From Coprococcus sp. (GTDB lineage Bacteria > Bacillota_A > Clostridia > Lachnospirales > Lachnospiraceae): a stretch of DNA of 64,000 bases. Both the position numbers and the translations under genes were made by a program. This document shows positions 1 to 8,482 of this stretch, one piece after another. Within the stretch, counting starts at the first letter, position 1, and the number at the start of each line of letters is the position of its first letter. A model generated the notes under the pieces. That model saw only the letters and a program-made list of their open reading frames with translations. It was not told where the DNA came from and did not search any database. The stretch covers positions 62,001-126,000 of the forward strand of contig JAGANU010000004.1 in the NCBI GenBank assembly GCA_017624085.1, written 5' to 3'.

Positions 1-1
1 A

Positions 2-367
2 TTATTCGTCAAGCAGACTATTTACGTCTACCCCCTGTATAAAGACCTTATAGAAAAGCTCCAGGCTCTCAAAAAGCTCCTTCTTTTCACTTTGGAGCTT
101 CTTAACCTTTAGACCACAGCCAATTTCATCAAACAAAAGATCTCCGTCTATTGCTCTTGTCTGTATCTTAAGATTACCCGCCTCATCAAACACAAGCATA
201 AATATTCCGCCAATTTCCTGTGTAAACGCACCGCACATGGCATGAAGCTCATCCTTTATTTCATCAGGAAGCTTATCAAAATCTTTATTCAGATAAAACT
301 TTAAATTATAAATGGAGCTTGCGCACAGCACCAGTTCTCCATCCTCTGTCTTAGTTTGTATATCCAT
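2..367 (-). CDS. Conserved hypothetical protein, DUF6145-like
   Basis: This is a complete 121-residue protein of unknown function. It looks like the small Lachnospiraceae family I know as DUF6145, recognised from the FDEIG motif near residue 80 and the acidic, helix-rich ending; this is recalled similarity, not a search result. There is no signal peptide or membrane segment, so it is probably cytosolic. The start follows GGAG with an 8-base spacer, and that site overlaps the stop of dapB, so it is probably translated with dapB as the last gene of the dapA-dapB transcript. Nothing in the sequence suggests a catalytic role. Confidence 0.75.
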   Translation of the reverse strand: MDIQTKTEDGELVLCASSIYNLKFYLNKDFDKLPDEIKDELHAMCGAFTQEIGGIFMLVFDEAGNLKIQTRAIDGDLLFDEIGCGLKVKKLQSEKKELFESLELFYKVFIQGVDVNSLLDE

Positions 368-378
368 ATACTTCGCTC

Positions 379-1134
379 CTAACCTATAACATCTGACATA
401 TCATACATTCCTGAAGGTTTACCGGCAAGGAACTTAGCTGCTTCGACAGCGCCCTTTGCAAATACTGACTTTGAATAAGCAGTATGCTTAAACTCAATAA
501 CTTCGTCTATACCGGCAAAAATAACCTCATGCTCTCCGACTATGGTTCCGCCTCGAACTGCCGATATTCCAAGCTCCTTCTTTTCTCTCTTCTTTCTTTC
601 CTTGCTTCTGTCGTATACATACTCATACTTACCGTCTGCCGCCTCATTGATTGAATCTGCAAGGGCAAGGGCAGTTCCTGACGGAGCATCTACCTTCTGA
701 TTGTGATGCTTTTCAACAATCTCAATATCATAGCCTGCCGGAGCAAACACCTTTGTTGCGTCAGCAAGAAGCTTAAGCAGTGTGTTTATTCTAAGTGACA
801 TGTTGGCAGACTTAAGAACAGCCACCTCACTGCTTGTTCTTTTAACCTTATCAAGCTGTTCATCACTAAGACCGGTTGTACAAAGCACAACCGGGATATG
901 GCATTTTACACTGTAATCAAGAAGCTTATCCACAGCAACAGCTGCAGCAAAATCTATTATTACGTCGGCCTCCACGTCACACTTATCGATATCTGTAAAG
1001 ACAGGATACCCATTGTCTCTGTTGTCAACTATATCTATACCTGCAACTATTGTTGCTTCAGGATCCTTTTCAACAATACCTGTTATCACCTGTCCCATAT
1101 GTCCGTTGCAGCCATGCATAATTATCTTTACCAT
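379..1134 (-). CDS. dapB: 4-hydroxy-tetrahydrodipicolinate reductase
   Basis: DapB reduces 4-hydroxy-tetrahydrodipicolinate to tetrahydrodipicolinate with NAD(P)H, the second step of the diaminopimelate/lysine branch that supplies peptidoglycan and protein synthesis. The 251-residue length is usual. The N-terminal Rossmann motif is at residues 8-14 (GCNGHMG), and the substrate/catalytic motif EKHHNQKVDAPSGTAL spans about 141-156, with the His pair at 143-144 and Lys147. The start has GGAG eight bases upstream. It lies 159 bases downstream of dapA on the same strand, with a hairpin between them, so it may be read through from the riboswitch-controlled transcript or have its own promoter. Confidence 0.97.
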   Translation of the reverse strand: MVKIIMHGCNGHMGQVITGIVEKDPEATIVAGIDIVDNRDNGYPVFTDIDKCDVEADVIIDFAAAVAVDKLLDYSVKCHIPVVLCTTGLSDEQLDKVKRTSSEVAVLKSANMSLRINTLLKLLADATKVFAPAGYDIEIVEKHHNQKVDAPSGTALALADSINEAADGKYEYVYDRSKERKKREKKELGISAVRGGTIVGEHEVIFAGIDEVIEFKHTAYSKSVFAKGAVEAAKFLAGKPSGMYDMSDVIG

Positions 1135-1226
1135 ATCCTATACTCCTTTGTATTCTTTTATAGCACTTACTAATTTTACACATTTGTACTAATTTGTGCA
1201 ATGGTGTTATTTATTTGTTCGTTTTA

Positions 1227-1260
1227 AAAATGTCCGTTGCCAAGGTGCAACGGACATTTT
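1227..1260 (-). terminator. Hairpin between dapA and dapB
   Basis: A perfect 10-bp stem (1231-1240 with 1247-1256, six-base loop) is extended by A/T pairs. On the minus strand it is followed by TTTTA. It looks like an intrinsic terminator or partial attenuator after dapA, and the A/T flanks make it nearly symmetrical on both strands. How much transcription passes into dapB cannot be read from the sequence. Confidence 0.7.
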
Positions 1261-1293
1261 CGGTTCACAACACGCTATAGCGCATATAATATG

Positions 1294-2181
1294 TTACATT
1301 TCAATTCCATAATCTGCCATAGCCTTCTGAAGTCTCTCAACATTCTGTGGCTCCATATCTGTAAGTGGCATTCTAAGCGTTCCATCGCAAAGCCCCATAA
1401 GCTCTACAGCCTTCTTTACAGGAATCGGATTAACCTCACAGAAAAGTGCTCCGCAAAGGTCTATCGCCTTAAGCTGAAGCTCTAAGCTTCCCTGCACATC
1501 TCCGTCAAGATACTTCTGAACCATATCATGGGTATCCTCCGGAATGATATTGGCTGTAACTGATATTACACCCTTTCCTCCAAGAGCAAGAAGAGGAACA
1601 ACCTGGTCATCATTTCCTGAGTAAATATCAATACATCCCTTTGCAAGACTTGCAAGCTTTGCAACCTGACTTATGTTGCCTGATGCTTCCTTAATACCAA
1701 CAATATTCTCAACGTTCTGAGCAAGATATACTGCTGTCTCAGGTAAAATGTTGCATCCTGTACGAGATGGCACATTGTAAAGAATAATAGGAACATTTAC
1801 CGAGTTTGCCACGGCAGTAAAGTGAGCGATAAGTCCCTTCTGGGTAGCCTTGTTGTAGTAAGGAGTCACAACAAGAAGTCCATCGACTCCATAGCTCTCT
1901 GCTTCTGTTGAAAGATAAATAGCTGTTGCAGTGCAGTTTGAACCTGTTCCTGCTATTACCTTGATTCTGTGGTCAGCAAACTCAACACACTTCTTCACAC
2001 ACTCAAGGTGCTCCTCATGTGAAAGTGTTGATGCCTCGCCTGTAGTACCGCAAATTACAATTGCATCAGTCTTATGTGCAATATGAAATTCAACAAGCTC
2101 CTTGAGCTTATTATAATCTACATCTCCGTTCTCAAGAAAAGGTGTCACAAGTGCTACTGCTGAACCGGTGAAAATTGACAT
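1294..2181 (-). CDS. dapA: 4-hydroxy-tetrahydrodipicolinate synthase
   Basis: DapA condenses pyruvate with aspartate semialdehyde, the committed step to diaminopimelate and lysine. The 295-residue TIM barrel has the expected catalytic set: GTTGE at residues 45-49 (the Thr pair), Tyr135 in LYNVPSR, and the Schiff-base Lys164 in VGIKEASGN. The start has AAGGAGG at good spacing. It is the first gene after a lysine riboswitch and intrinsic terminator, so expression should fall when lysine is high. dapB and the 121-residue hypothetical protein follow on the same strand. Confidence 0.98.
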   Translation of the reverse strand: MSIFTGSAVALVTPFLENGDVDYNKLKELVEFHIAHKTDAIVICGTTGEASTLSHEEHLECVKKCVEFADHRIKVIAGTGSNCTATAIYLSTEAESYGVDGLLVVTPYYNKATQKGLIAHFTAVANSVNVPIILYNVPSRTGCNILPETAVYLAQNVENIVGIKEASGNISQVAKLASLAKGCIDIYSGNDDQVVPLLALGGKGVISVTANIIPEDTHDMVQKYLDGDVQGSLELQLKAIDLCGALFCEVNPIPVKKAVELMGLCDGTLRMPLTDMEPQNVERLQKAMADYGIEM

Positions 2182-2280
2182 ATTTTTGTCCTCCTTAAAA
2201 TAATATAAACATTCTGAGCTTATCTGTAATTATCAGCCTTTGGTTCGCCCTTAACCTCCAGATGAGCAATATATACACTA

Positions 2281-2309
2281 AAAATGGGCTGACAAAAAGC
2301 CAGCCCATA
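2281..2309 (-). terminator. Riboswitch expression-platform terminator
   Basis: On the minus strand an 8-bp GC-rich stem (2302-2309 with 2285-2292) is followed by a run of T. It lies between the lysine aptamer and dapA, where a terminator formed in the lysine-bound state is expected. Confidence 0.93.
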
Positions 2310-2330
2310 AAAACTCATCATTCTTATAAG

Positions 2331-2490
2331 TAGCTCTCCATCCTTAGATGACAGTCATACAGTTCTTAACTGCACAACCAGCAATGAGCCGTGTGGTCAG
2401 TTCAAAGCTTCGGCGGTATTCCCTTTCATCGGGCATCCTCTGCATCCACATGCATCAACCCAGCTACTGATAAATCCCGCGCCTCTACTA
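2331..2490 (-). promoter_or_regulatory. Lysine riboswitch (L box)
   Basis: Read on the minus strand, the conserved lysine aptamer blocks appear in order: AGTAGAGGCGCG, the ATCAGTAG turn, GATGAAAGGGAA, CCGCCGAAG, CTGGTTG, ACTGTCA, and the closing GGATGGAGAGCTAC. It sits between a strong sigma-A promoter and a terminator in front of dapA. In this family lysine binding favours the terminator, so dapA, and possibly dapB, are switched off when lysine is plentiful. Confidence 0.96.
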
Positions 2491-2522
2491 TAATAATATT
2501 CAGTTAGTTCTCAGTTGTTGTT

Positions 2523-2551
2523 ACTATATCATCATGGCACCTCAATGTCAA
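2523..2551 (-). promoter_or_regulatory. Sigma-A promoter of the dapA riboswitch transcript
   Basis: TTGACA (2546-2551) and TATAGT (2523-2528) are separated by 17 bases on the minus strand. Transcription would begin about 25 bases before the first conserved riboswitch block. Confidence 0.85.
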
Positions 2552-2561
2552 CAGATTATTT

Positions 2562-3191
2562 CTATTCCAGACATTCCATTTTGCTGACAGAAACCTCATA
2601 GGCAATTCTGCTGACAACCTGGTCTTCTCCTATCCTTTTCTGATACTCTCTGCTCTGTATTCTGCCCCATATTGCAACATGTTCTCCAACCTGAAGCTTT
2701 CCTGCAAATCTGGCATTTCTTCCCCAGCATATACATGGTATGTAATCACTCTTGCCATATGCTCTGTTTACCGCGAGAAGCACGTCTGCTATCTCTCTTC
2801 CAAGAGGCGTCATTCTATATACCGGTGCCTTGCATATGTAGCCATCCAAATAAATCTGATTTGGCTTATTGTCCTCGTACTCATCATCGTATATCTGTTC
2901 AATTTCTCTTACAAACACAGATAGTATGAGGCGATTTTTTGTTTCCTCATGCTTGTTATACGACCTGAACTGCCCCTTTGCCAGAACTCTTTCTCCTATA
3001 TGGGACTCGTTCACGTCAAATAATCTGTCTGATACCATGAGAGGAATAACATCATAAGCATCACTTAATCTGCTTACAAGCAAATCAACCATATAAAATC
3101 CTTCTCCAAAGATTTCATGGCTGAAGGTAAACTCCGATGCGATTTCCCCTGCTACTACTACCTGATTGTTGTTTAATGTTTTTTCCGTCAT
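2562..3191 (-). CDS. Single-stranded DNA-binding-like protein with tandem OB folds
   Basis: A 209-residue protein that appears to hold two OB-fold halves. The C-terminal half (about residues 110-195) has the SSB-like pattern with MTPLGREIADVLLAVNRAYG and later VAIWGRIQSREYQK. The family binds single-stranded DNA in replication and repair. It lacks the acidic DDDIPF-like tail of housekeeping SSB, so it is more likely an accessory paralogue. I chose the ATG at 3191 because GGAGGGAG lies just upstream; an in-frame Met 11 codons earlier has no comparable site. It lies 82 bases after... the gene order is followed downstream by dapA's control region, and upstream by the RNA methyltransferase on the same strand. 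Confidence 0.8.
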   Translation of the reverse strand: MTEKTLNNNQVVVAGEIASEFTFSHEIFGEGFYMVDLLVSRLSDAYDVIPLMVSDRLFDVNESHIGERVLAKGQFRSYNKHEETKNRLILSVFVREIEQIYDDEYEDNKPNQIYLDGYICKAPVYRMTPLGREIADVLLAVNRAYGKSDYIPCICWGRNARFAGKLQVGEHVAIWGRIQSREYQKRIGEDQVVSRIAYEVSVSKMECLE

Positions 3192-3273
3192 ATTTTCTCC
3201 CTCCGTTATAACAAACTTTTGCATACTCTAAAGAATATGCGAAGGCAGTCTATAATATGACGTCTTGATTTAT

Positions 3274-4080
3274 CTAGTTTTGTCGACCAAAGCTACGCTG
3301 TCTCATGGCTTCATACGACAAAAGAGTTGCAGAAATAGCCGCATTCAAGGATTCCACCTTACCCTCCATAGGAATTCTAAGAAGCTTATCTGAGGTAGCT
3401 GCCACCTCCTTGGACAGCCCGTTTCCCTCATTTCCTATTAAAAAGGCAGATTTATTATGCAAACTTGCCTCATAAATGTTATCCCCCATAAGGTGAGCTC
3501 CATATATAACAATTCCATGGTCCTTCATCACCTCTATTGTCTCAATAAGGTTGTCACTCTGAATAAAGGGAACTCTGAATATGGCACCCATAGTAGCTCG
3601 TACAACCTTTGGATTATAGGGATCACAGCAGCCAGGTCCTATTATCACAGCAGTAATCCCTGCCGCCTCAGCACTCCTAAGGATCGTTCCCATATTTCCC
3701 GGATCCTGCAGCGTGTCAAGCACAAGGTAGGTCTCGCTGTCGTCATTATCCGACTTAAAATCAAACTCATAATGCATGCACTTTACTATCGCCATACAGC
3801 CCTGAGGTGTTTTCGTCTGTGACACTCCCATAAACACGCTGTCACTAAGCACGATAGCCGGCGCTGCCTCCATAAGCCTTACCACCTGCTCATCATCCTT
3901 GTACTCATGATATGCAGACTCGGACATATATATTTCCATGACCTTGTCCAAGGGAATCTCCTTAAACATACGGATTCCCTCAACAATGAATACATCCCGC
4001 CTGCGTCTTTCCTTAACATCCTTATTCAGCCTGTTCAGCTCCTTGACAAGCTTATTGCTATTTGATGTTATTATATCCAC
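3274..4080 (-). CDS. TrmH/SpoU-family RNA 2'-O-methyltransferase
   Basis: This 268-residue protein is a SPOUT-fold methyltransferase that transfers a methyl group from S-adenosylmethionine to a ribose 2'-OH in rRNA or tRNA. The three SpoU motifs are clear: LDTLQDPGNMGTILRSAEA (about 126-144), IGNEGNGLSKEV, and IPMEGKVESLNAAISATLL near the C-terminus, which form the knotted cofactor site. The N-terminal ~100 residues resemble the RNA substrate-binding domain. The start is GTG, sharing one base with the stop of dnaE (TAGTG) and preceded by AAGGAAAGGA, so it is coupled to dnaE. The precise RNA target cannot be read from sequence. Confidence 0.9.
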   Translation of the reverse strand: MDIITSNSNKLVKELNRLNKDVKERRRRDVFIVEGIRMFKEIPLDKVMEIYMSESAYHEYKDDEQVVRLMEAAPAIVLSDSVFMGVSQTKTPQGCMAIVKCMHYEFDFKSDNDDSETYLVLDTLQDPGNMGTILRSAEAAGITAVIIGPGCCDPYNPKVVRATMGAIFRVPFIQSDNLIETIEVMKDHGIVIYGAHLMGDNIYEASLHNKSAFLIGNEGNGLSKEVAATSDKLLRIPMEGKVESLNAAISATLLSYEAMRQRSFGRQN

Positions 4081-7000
4081 TATCCTTTCCTTTTTTCTGA
4101 CTTATCCCTAATCAGAACCCTTTCTTTTCCATATTCCATCTGAAGAGCATAAACTATTCCTGAATTCTCATCCACCATAAAGCCACGTCCCATATTCTTA
4201 GCCTGTCTTGTAGCTCGCAGCTGGACAAACACAGGGCATCTGCCAGGATGCTCCTCCAATATTGATATAAATTCTGACTCATGCTTCTGGTATTCATTTA
4301 TATTATCAAACAGCACCCACAGCTCCTTATCATTCGGTTTGATAAAATCTCCGGAGGCTCTATATGCACCTGTATAGCCGGCAAATCTCTTTCCGCCTGC
4401 CACCTCATCAAAGGTGAGCACATCTGACAGTATAAGCTTCGTCTCCTTTTCGCCTACATTTGCTCTTCCCCTGACAAATACCTTGCTGTCCACCTTGAGC
4501 TTATCCTTATGCTTTTCAAAATCCCTAGGGAATACAACAACCTCCATCTGTCCCACAAGATCCTCAATTGCAACGTAGGCCATGTTTTGATTCTTCTTTG
4601 TAAGCTTAACTGTTACCGCCGTAATCAGACCTCCGACAGTATAGACTGCTTCATCTACAAGTCGTTCATTATCGCCTTCGCCTGCCTGAATGTCCGATTC
4701 ACCTTCCTGCTCCTCAACCACAAAATCCAGAGACTGGGCTGTACAGTTTTTCTGCATAAGCTCTACATCCTTTTCGAGAGGATGTCCCGAAATATACACA
4801 CCAAGCACAGACTTCTCAAGGGCAAGCTTTTCCTGATCCGGGAACTCCTCCACATCAGGATAAGGAACCTTTGCGCTTACCGCAAAATCATCACCCATAA
4901 TCTCGAACAGCGACATCTGTCCGGACTCTTTATTCTTTCTCTCATTTGCGGCCTCCTGTGTTATTGCAGGAAGTGCTATAAGCATCTGTCTTCTGTTGGC
5001 ACCAAGGCCATCAAAGGCCCCGCTTTGAATAAGGGCCTCCACAGTTTTCTTATTTGTATCCTTGGCCGGCATACGTGTAAGGAAATCTCTGAGATCCTTA
5101 AAAGGTCCGTTTTCGTTGCGCTCCCACACTATACGGTCCACCACAGCCATACCCACACTTTTAATTCCGGATAAGCCATAGATTATGCACCTTTCGGAAT
5201 CCTTATGCTCACTATCAGCAGAATTACCATTTTTACTTATCGAAAATTGGGCTACACCTTCATTTATATTTGGAGGAAGTATTTTTACTCCCATCTGTCT
5301 GCACACATTGATATACTTTGCAACCTTTCCATTGTTGTCAAGGACAGACGAAATAAGCGCAGCCATAAATTCTACAGGATAGTAATACTTCAGGTATGCA
5401 GTCTGGGCAGCAAGTACGGCGTAGGCAACTGAATGAGACTTATTAAAGGCATAGGCAGCAAACTTTAACATTTCATCAAATATCTTATTTGCAACCTCCT
5501 CTGAGATTCCGTTTGCTATACAGCCCGGAACACCCAGCTCTTTATTACCATATACGAAATTCTTTCTCTCCTTCTCCATTACCTCCGGTTTCTTTTTTGC
5601 CATTGCTCTTCTTACAAGGTCACTTCTGCCAAGAGTGTATCCCGCAAGCTTCATAACAATCTGCATTACCTGCTCCTGATAAATAATACAGCCGTAGGTC
5701 GGCTCCAATATCTCCTCAAGCTCAGGTGTATCGTAGCTTACAAGCTCCCTGTTTTCCTTTCCCCTGATGTAATCATCTATAAACTGCATAGGACCCGGTC
5801 TAAACAGTGCCACACCGGCAATTACATCATCTAAGGTCTGAGGCTTTAGCTTCATCATGAAGTTCTTCATCCCCGGACTTTCAAGCTGGAACATTCCCTC
5901 TGTCTTTCCCTGTCCCATAAGTCCAAGAATGTTTGGGTCATCGTAATCAATATTATCAATATCAATATCTACACCGGTATTTTCTTTAACAAGCTTTATG
6001 GCATCCTGAATTACTGTAATGGTTCTAAGTCCAAGAAAGTCCATTTTCAACATTCCAAGGTGTTCTACAGTATTTTTCTCAAACTGTGTTACTACTGCTC
6101 CCTCTGCACCAACAGAAAGCGGAGCATATTCCTCTATTGCCTCACGACCGATAACAACTCCTGCAGCATGCATGCCTGCGTTTCTCGGAAGTCCCTCCAG
6201 CTTTCTTGCTATATCAACAAGCTTTTTAATCTCCTCAGAGCTATTATACATGTTCTTGAAATCCTGACTTACCTCCAGAGCAATATCTATTGTCATATCC
6301 TTTTCAGAAGGAATGGCCTTTGCAAGGGAATCACATAGTGCATACGGAAGGTCCATGGCTCTTCCAACATCTCTTACAACATTTCTTGCCCCCATTGTCT
6401 GATATGCAATAATCTGTGTAACACACTGCTCTCCATACTTTTTGACGCAATAATCAATTACCTCCTGCCTTCTTATATAACAGAAGTCAATATCGATATC
6501 CGGCATGGAAACACGCTCCGGATTTAAAAATCGTTCAAAGAGCAGATTGTATTTCACCGGTTCAATCGTTGTAATGTCAAGGCAGTATGAGACAACGCTT
6601 CCAACAGCAGAGCCACGTCCGGGACCAACTGCAATACCGTTAACCTTTGCAAAATGTATAAAATCCCACACAATAAGGAAATAATCCACAAATCCCATAT
6701 TTTTAATTACAGAAAGCTCATATCCGATTCGCTCTCTTATCATGGCTGCATACTCTGCAGTATTGTTCTCGCCATCCGCCTCCTTTGATATGCCGTACTT
6801 TTTCTCCATGCCTTCATACACCAGCTTTTCCAGATATTCATCTGCCGTAAAGCCCTCCGGCACGTCAAATTTCGGAACCTTCTGCTCTCCAAATACAATC
6901 TCTACATTACATCTTTCAGCTATCCTGTGAGTATTCTCCAATGCCTCCTTTGCATACGGGAACAACCGCTCCATCTCATCCTTTGACTTCAGATAGAACT

Positions 7001-7724
7001 GTCCTCCCTCATATCTCATTCTGTTCTCGTCCTGAACCTTTTTATTTGTCTGTATACACAGAAGAACATCATGAGCTTCCCAATCCTGGGCATTTATATA
7101 ATGGCTGTCATTTGTAACAACCATAGGAATATCAAGTTCCTTTGAGAGCCTCATTATTCCTGCATTTACAGTTTTCTGCTCCGGTATATTATGGTCCTGC
7201 ATTTCAAGGAAATAATTGTTTTCTCCAAAAATTTCTCTATATTTTATCGCTGCATCCCTTGCTCCTTCGTAGTCATCCTTCCTAAGGTGTGTAGCCACCT
7301 CACCGGCCAGACAGGCACTTAGCGCAATAATACCCTCATGAAACTCAGAAAGAACCTCCATGTCAATTCTTGGCTTGTAGTAAAATCCCTCTGTAAAACC
7401 ACGTGTTACAATCTTGGATAAATTATGATATCCTATATTGTTCTCTGCAAGCAAAACAAGGTGATAGTATCTGTCATCACCCTTGCTGTTTTCCCTGTCA
7501 AACCTCGAGCCGGGGCTTACATATACCTCACACCCCAAAATAGGCTTTATGCCTTCCTCTTTGCATGCTTCATAAAACTCTATAACTCCATACATAACCC
7601 CATGGTCTGTTATGGCAAGGGAATCATACCCCAGCTCCTTTGCTCTATGCACAAGATCCTTTATTTTTGCCGCGCCGTCAAGCAGGCTGTAGCCTGTATG
7701 GACATGCAAATGTGTAAATTCCAT
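4080..7724 (-). CDS. dnaE: DNA polymerase III subunit alpha
   Basis: The catalytic chain of a bacterial family C replicative polymerase, 1,214 residues. An N-terminal PHP domain begins HLHVHTGYSLLDGA. The palm carries GPGRGSAVGS and the catalytic aspartates in PDIDIDFC, followed by finger motifs such as GMHAAGVVI and the beta-clamp region, then HhH and OB-fold regions in the last ~300 residues. In Firmicutes DnaE works beside PolC, extending primers and in lagging-strand or translesion synthesis. The start has AGGAGG. The stop overlaps the methyltransferase start by one base, so these two are co-transcribed. Length is slightly above the usual ~1,150; no frameshift is seen. Confidence 0.98.
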   Translation of the reverse strand: MEFTHLHVHTGYSLLDGAAKIKDLVHRAKELGYDSLAITDHGVMYGVIEFYEACKEEGIKPILGCEVYVSPGSRFDRENSKGDDRYYHLVLLAENNIGYHNLSKIVTRGFTEGFYYKPRIDMEVLSEFHEGIIALSACLAGEVATHLRKDDYEGARDAAIKYREIFGENNYFLEMQDHNIPEQKTVNAGIMRLSKELDIPMVVTNDSHYINAQDWEAHDVLLCIQTNKKVQDENRMRYEGGQFYLKSKDEMERLFPYAKEALENTHRIAERCNVEIVFGEQKVPKFDVPEGFTADEYLEKLVYEGMEKKYGISKEADGENNTAEYAAMIRERIGYELSVIKNMGFVDYFLIVWDFIHFAKVNGIAVGPGRGSAVGSVVSYCLDITTIEPVKYNLLFERFLNPERVSMPDIDIDFCYIRRQEVIDYCVKKYGEQCVTQIIAYQTMGARNVVRDVGRAMDLPYALCDSLAKAIPSEKDMTIDIALEVSQDFKNMYNSSEEIKKLVDIARKLEGLPRNAGMHAAGVVIGREAIEEYAPLSVGAEGAVVTQFEKNTVEHLGMLKMDFLGLRTITVIQDAIKLVKENTGVDIDIDNIDYDDPNILGLMGQGKTEGMFQLESPGMKNFMMKLKPQTLDDVIAGVALFRPGPMQFIDDYIRGKENRELVSYDTPELEEILEPTYGCIIYQEQVMQIVMKLAGYTLGRSDLVRRAMAKKKPEVMEKERKNFVYGNKELGVPGCIANGISEEVANKIFDEMLKFAAYAFNKSHSVAYAVLAAQTAYLKYYYPVEFMAALISSVLDNNGKVAKYINVCRQMGVKILPPNINEGVAQFSISKNGNSADSEHKDSERCIIYGLSGIKSVGMAVVDRIVWERNENGPFKDLRDFLTRMPAKDTNKKTVEALIQSGAFDGLGANRRQMLIALPAITQEAANERKNKESGQMSLFEIMGDDFAVSAKVPYPDVEEFPDQEKLALEKSVLGVYISGHPLEKDVELMQKNCTAQSLDFVVEEQEGESDIQAGEGDNERLVDEAVYTVGGLITAVTVKLTKKNQNMAYVAIEDLVGQMEVVVFPRDFEKHKDKLKVDSKVFVRGRANVGEKETKLILSDVLTFDEVAGGKRFAGYTGAYRASGDFIKPNDKELWVLFDNINEYQKHESEFISILEEHPGRCPVFVQLRATRQAKNMGRGFMVDENSGIVYALQMEYGKERVLIRDKSEKRKG

Positions 7725-7766
7725 ATATTCCTCCTAAAGCCTTCCCAAATCATTCTAAGCAATCCG

Positions 7767-8315
7767 TTACCTTTTATTGTGAAGAACCTCTCTTCTAATA
7801 TAGTCAAATGTATAATCCTCACCATGCTCAGCAAGCGTCGTAAGCAGCTTTTCCAGCAGCTCAGCCGAGTCAGGGTGAAGCATAAGTCTTGATCTTCCCT
7901 TTTGGTAATACTCTAGCGGAAACCTATCTGTGTACTTATCTGCATTGTAGTTTTTACTTGCAGCAACTCTGTCACAAAACATTTCCACTACATACTTTAC
8001 AGGCATTTTCATTCCAACCATCTGTTTAACAGATTTATCAACACTGTAGTCTATCCAATACTCAAGATGATGCTTATTTCTTCCTTTATGATGAAGCCAT
8101 GCGCTCGAATACCCCTTACTCTCTCTTTCCGCATCATTCGGACTTCGATTTCCCTGATAATACTTTGCCCCAACAGAAAACTCTGTCCAGGAATACTTTG
8201 AAAGGTCATGCAATAACCCCTGTTTATAAAGGCCACATCGAAAACAGTTGCTCATTACCATCCTTTTATGCTTGTTTATAGTTTTCAGATGTCTATACCA
8301 TCCGGGTGCATTCAT
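7767..8315 (-). CDS. DUF5662-type protein
   Basis: A 182-residue cytosolic protein resembling DUF5662. It has His-rich motifs near the N-terminus (HLKTINKHK about 9-17, LLHDLSKY about 34-41) and a second cluster LHHKGRNKHHLEYW (about 74-87), which together suggest a metal-binding HD-like helical fold. Function is not known. I chose the ATG at 8315, which follows AAGGAGG; the longer frame from 8411 would run through the tRNA gene and its terminator. It lies directly before dnaE (42 bases), so it may share its transcript. Similar genes are sometimes labelled catalase, which nothing here supports. Confidence 0.78.
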   Translation of the reverse strand: MNAPGWYRHLKTINKHKRMVMSNCFRCGLYKQGLLHDLSKYSWTEFSVGAKYYQGNRSPNDAERESKGYSSAWLHHKGRNKHHLEYWIDYSVDKSVKQMVGMKMPVKYVVEMFCDRVAASKNYNADKYTDRFPLEYYQKGRSRLMLHPDSAELLEKLLTTLAEHGEDYTFDYIRREVLHNKR

Positions 8316-8332
8316 AGCAAAAGCCTCCTTCC

Positions 8333-8372
8333 AAAAAAAGCTGCCAGCAACTTTTATATTGCCAGCAGCTTT
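8333..8372 (-). terminator. Terminator of tRNA-Thr
   Basis: A 14-bp stem (8359-8372 with 8337-8350, including two G-U pairs) is followed by seven T on the minus strand, immediately downstream of the tRNA. Confidence 0.9.
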
Positions 8373-8379
8373 ACCATCA

Positions 8380-8452
<73 letters not shown>

Positions 8453-8482
8453 ATTTATAAAGATACTTCTATATGAAATTGA

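Noticed and set aside
4509..5174. Long plus-strand frame opposite dnaE
   Set aside because: It lies wholly antisense to a clear dnaE, with no ribosome site and no family resemblance.
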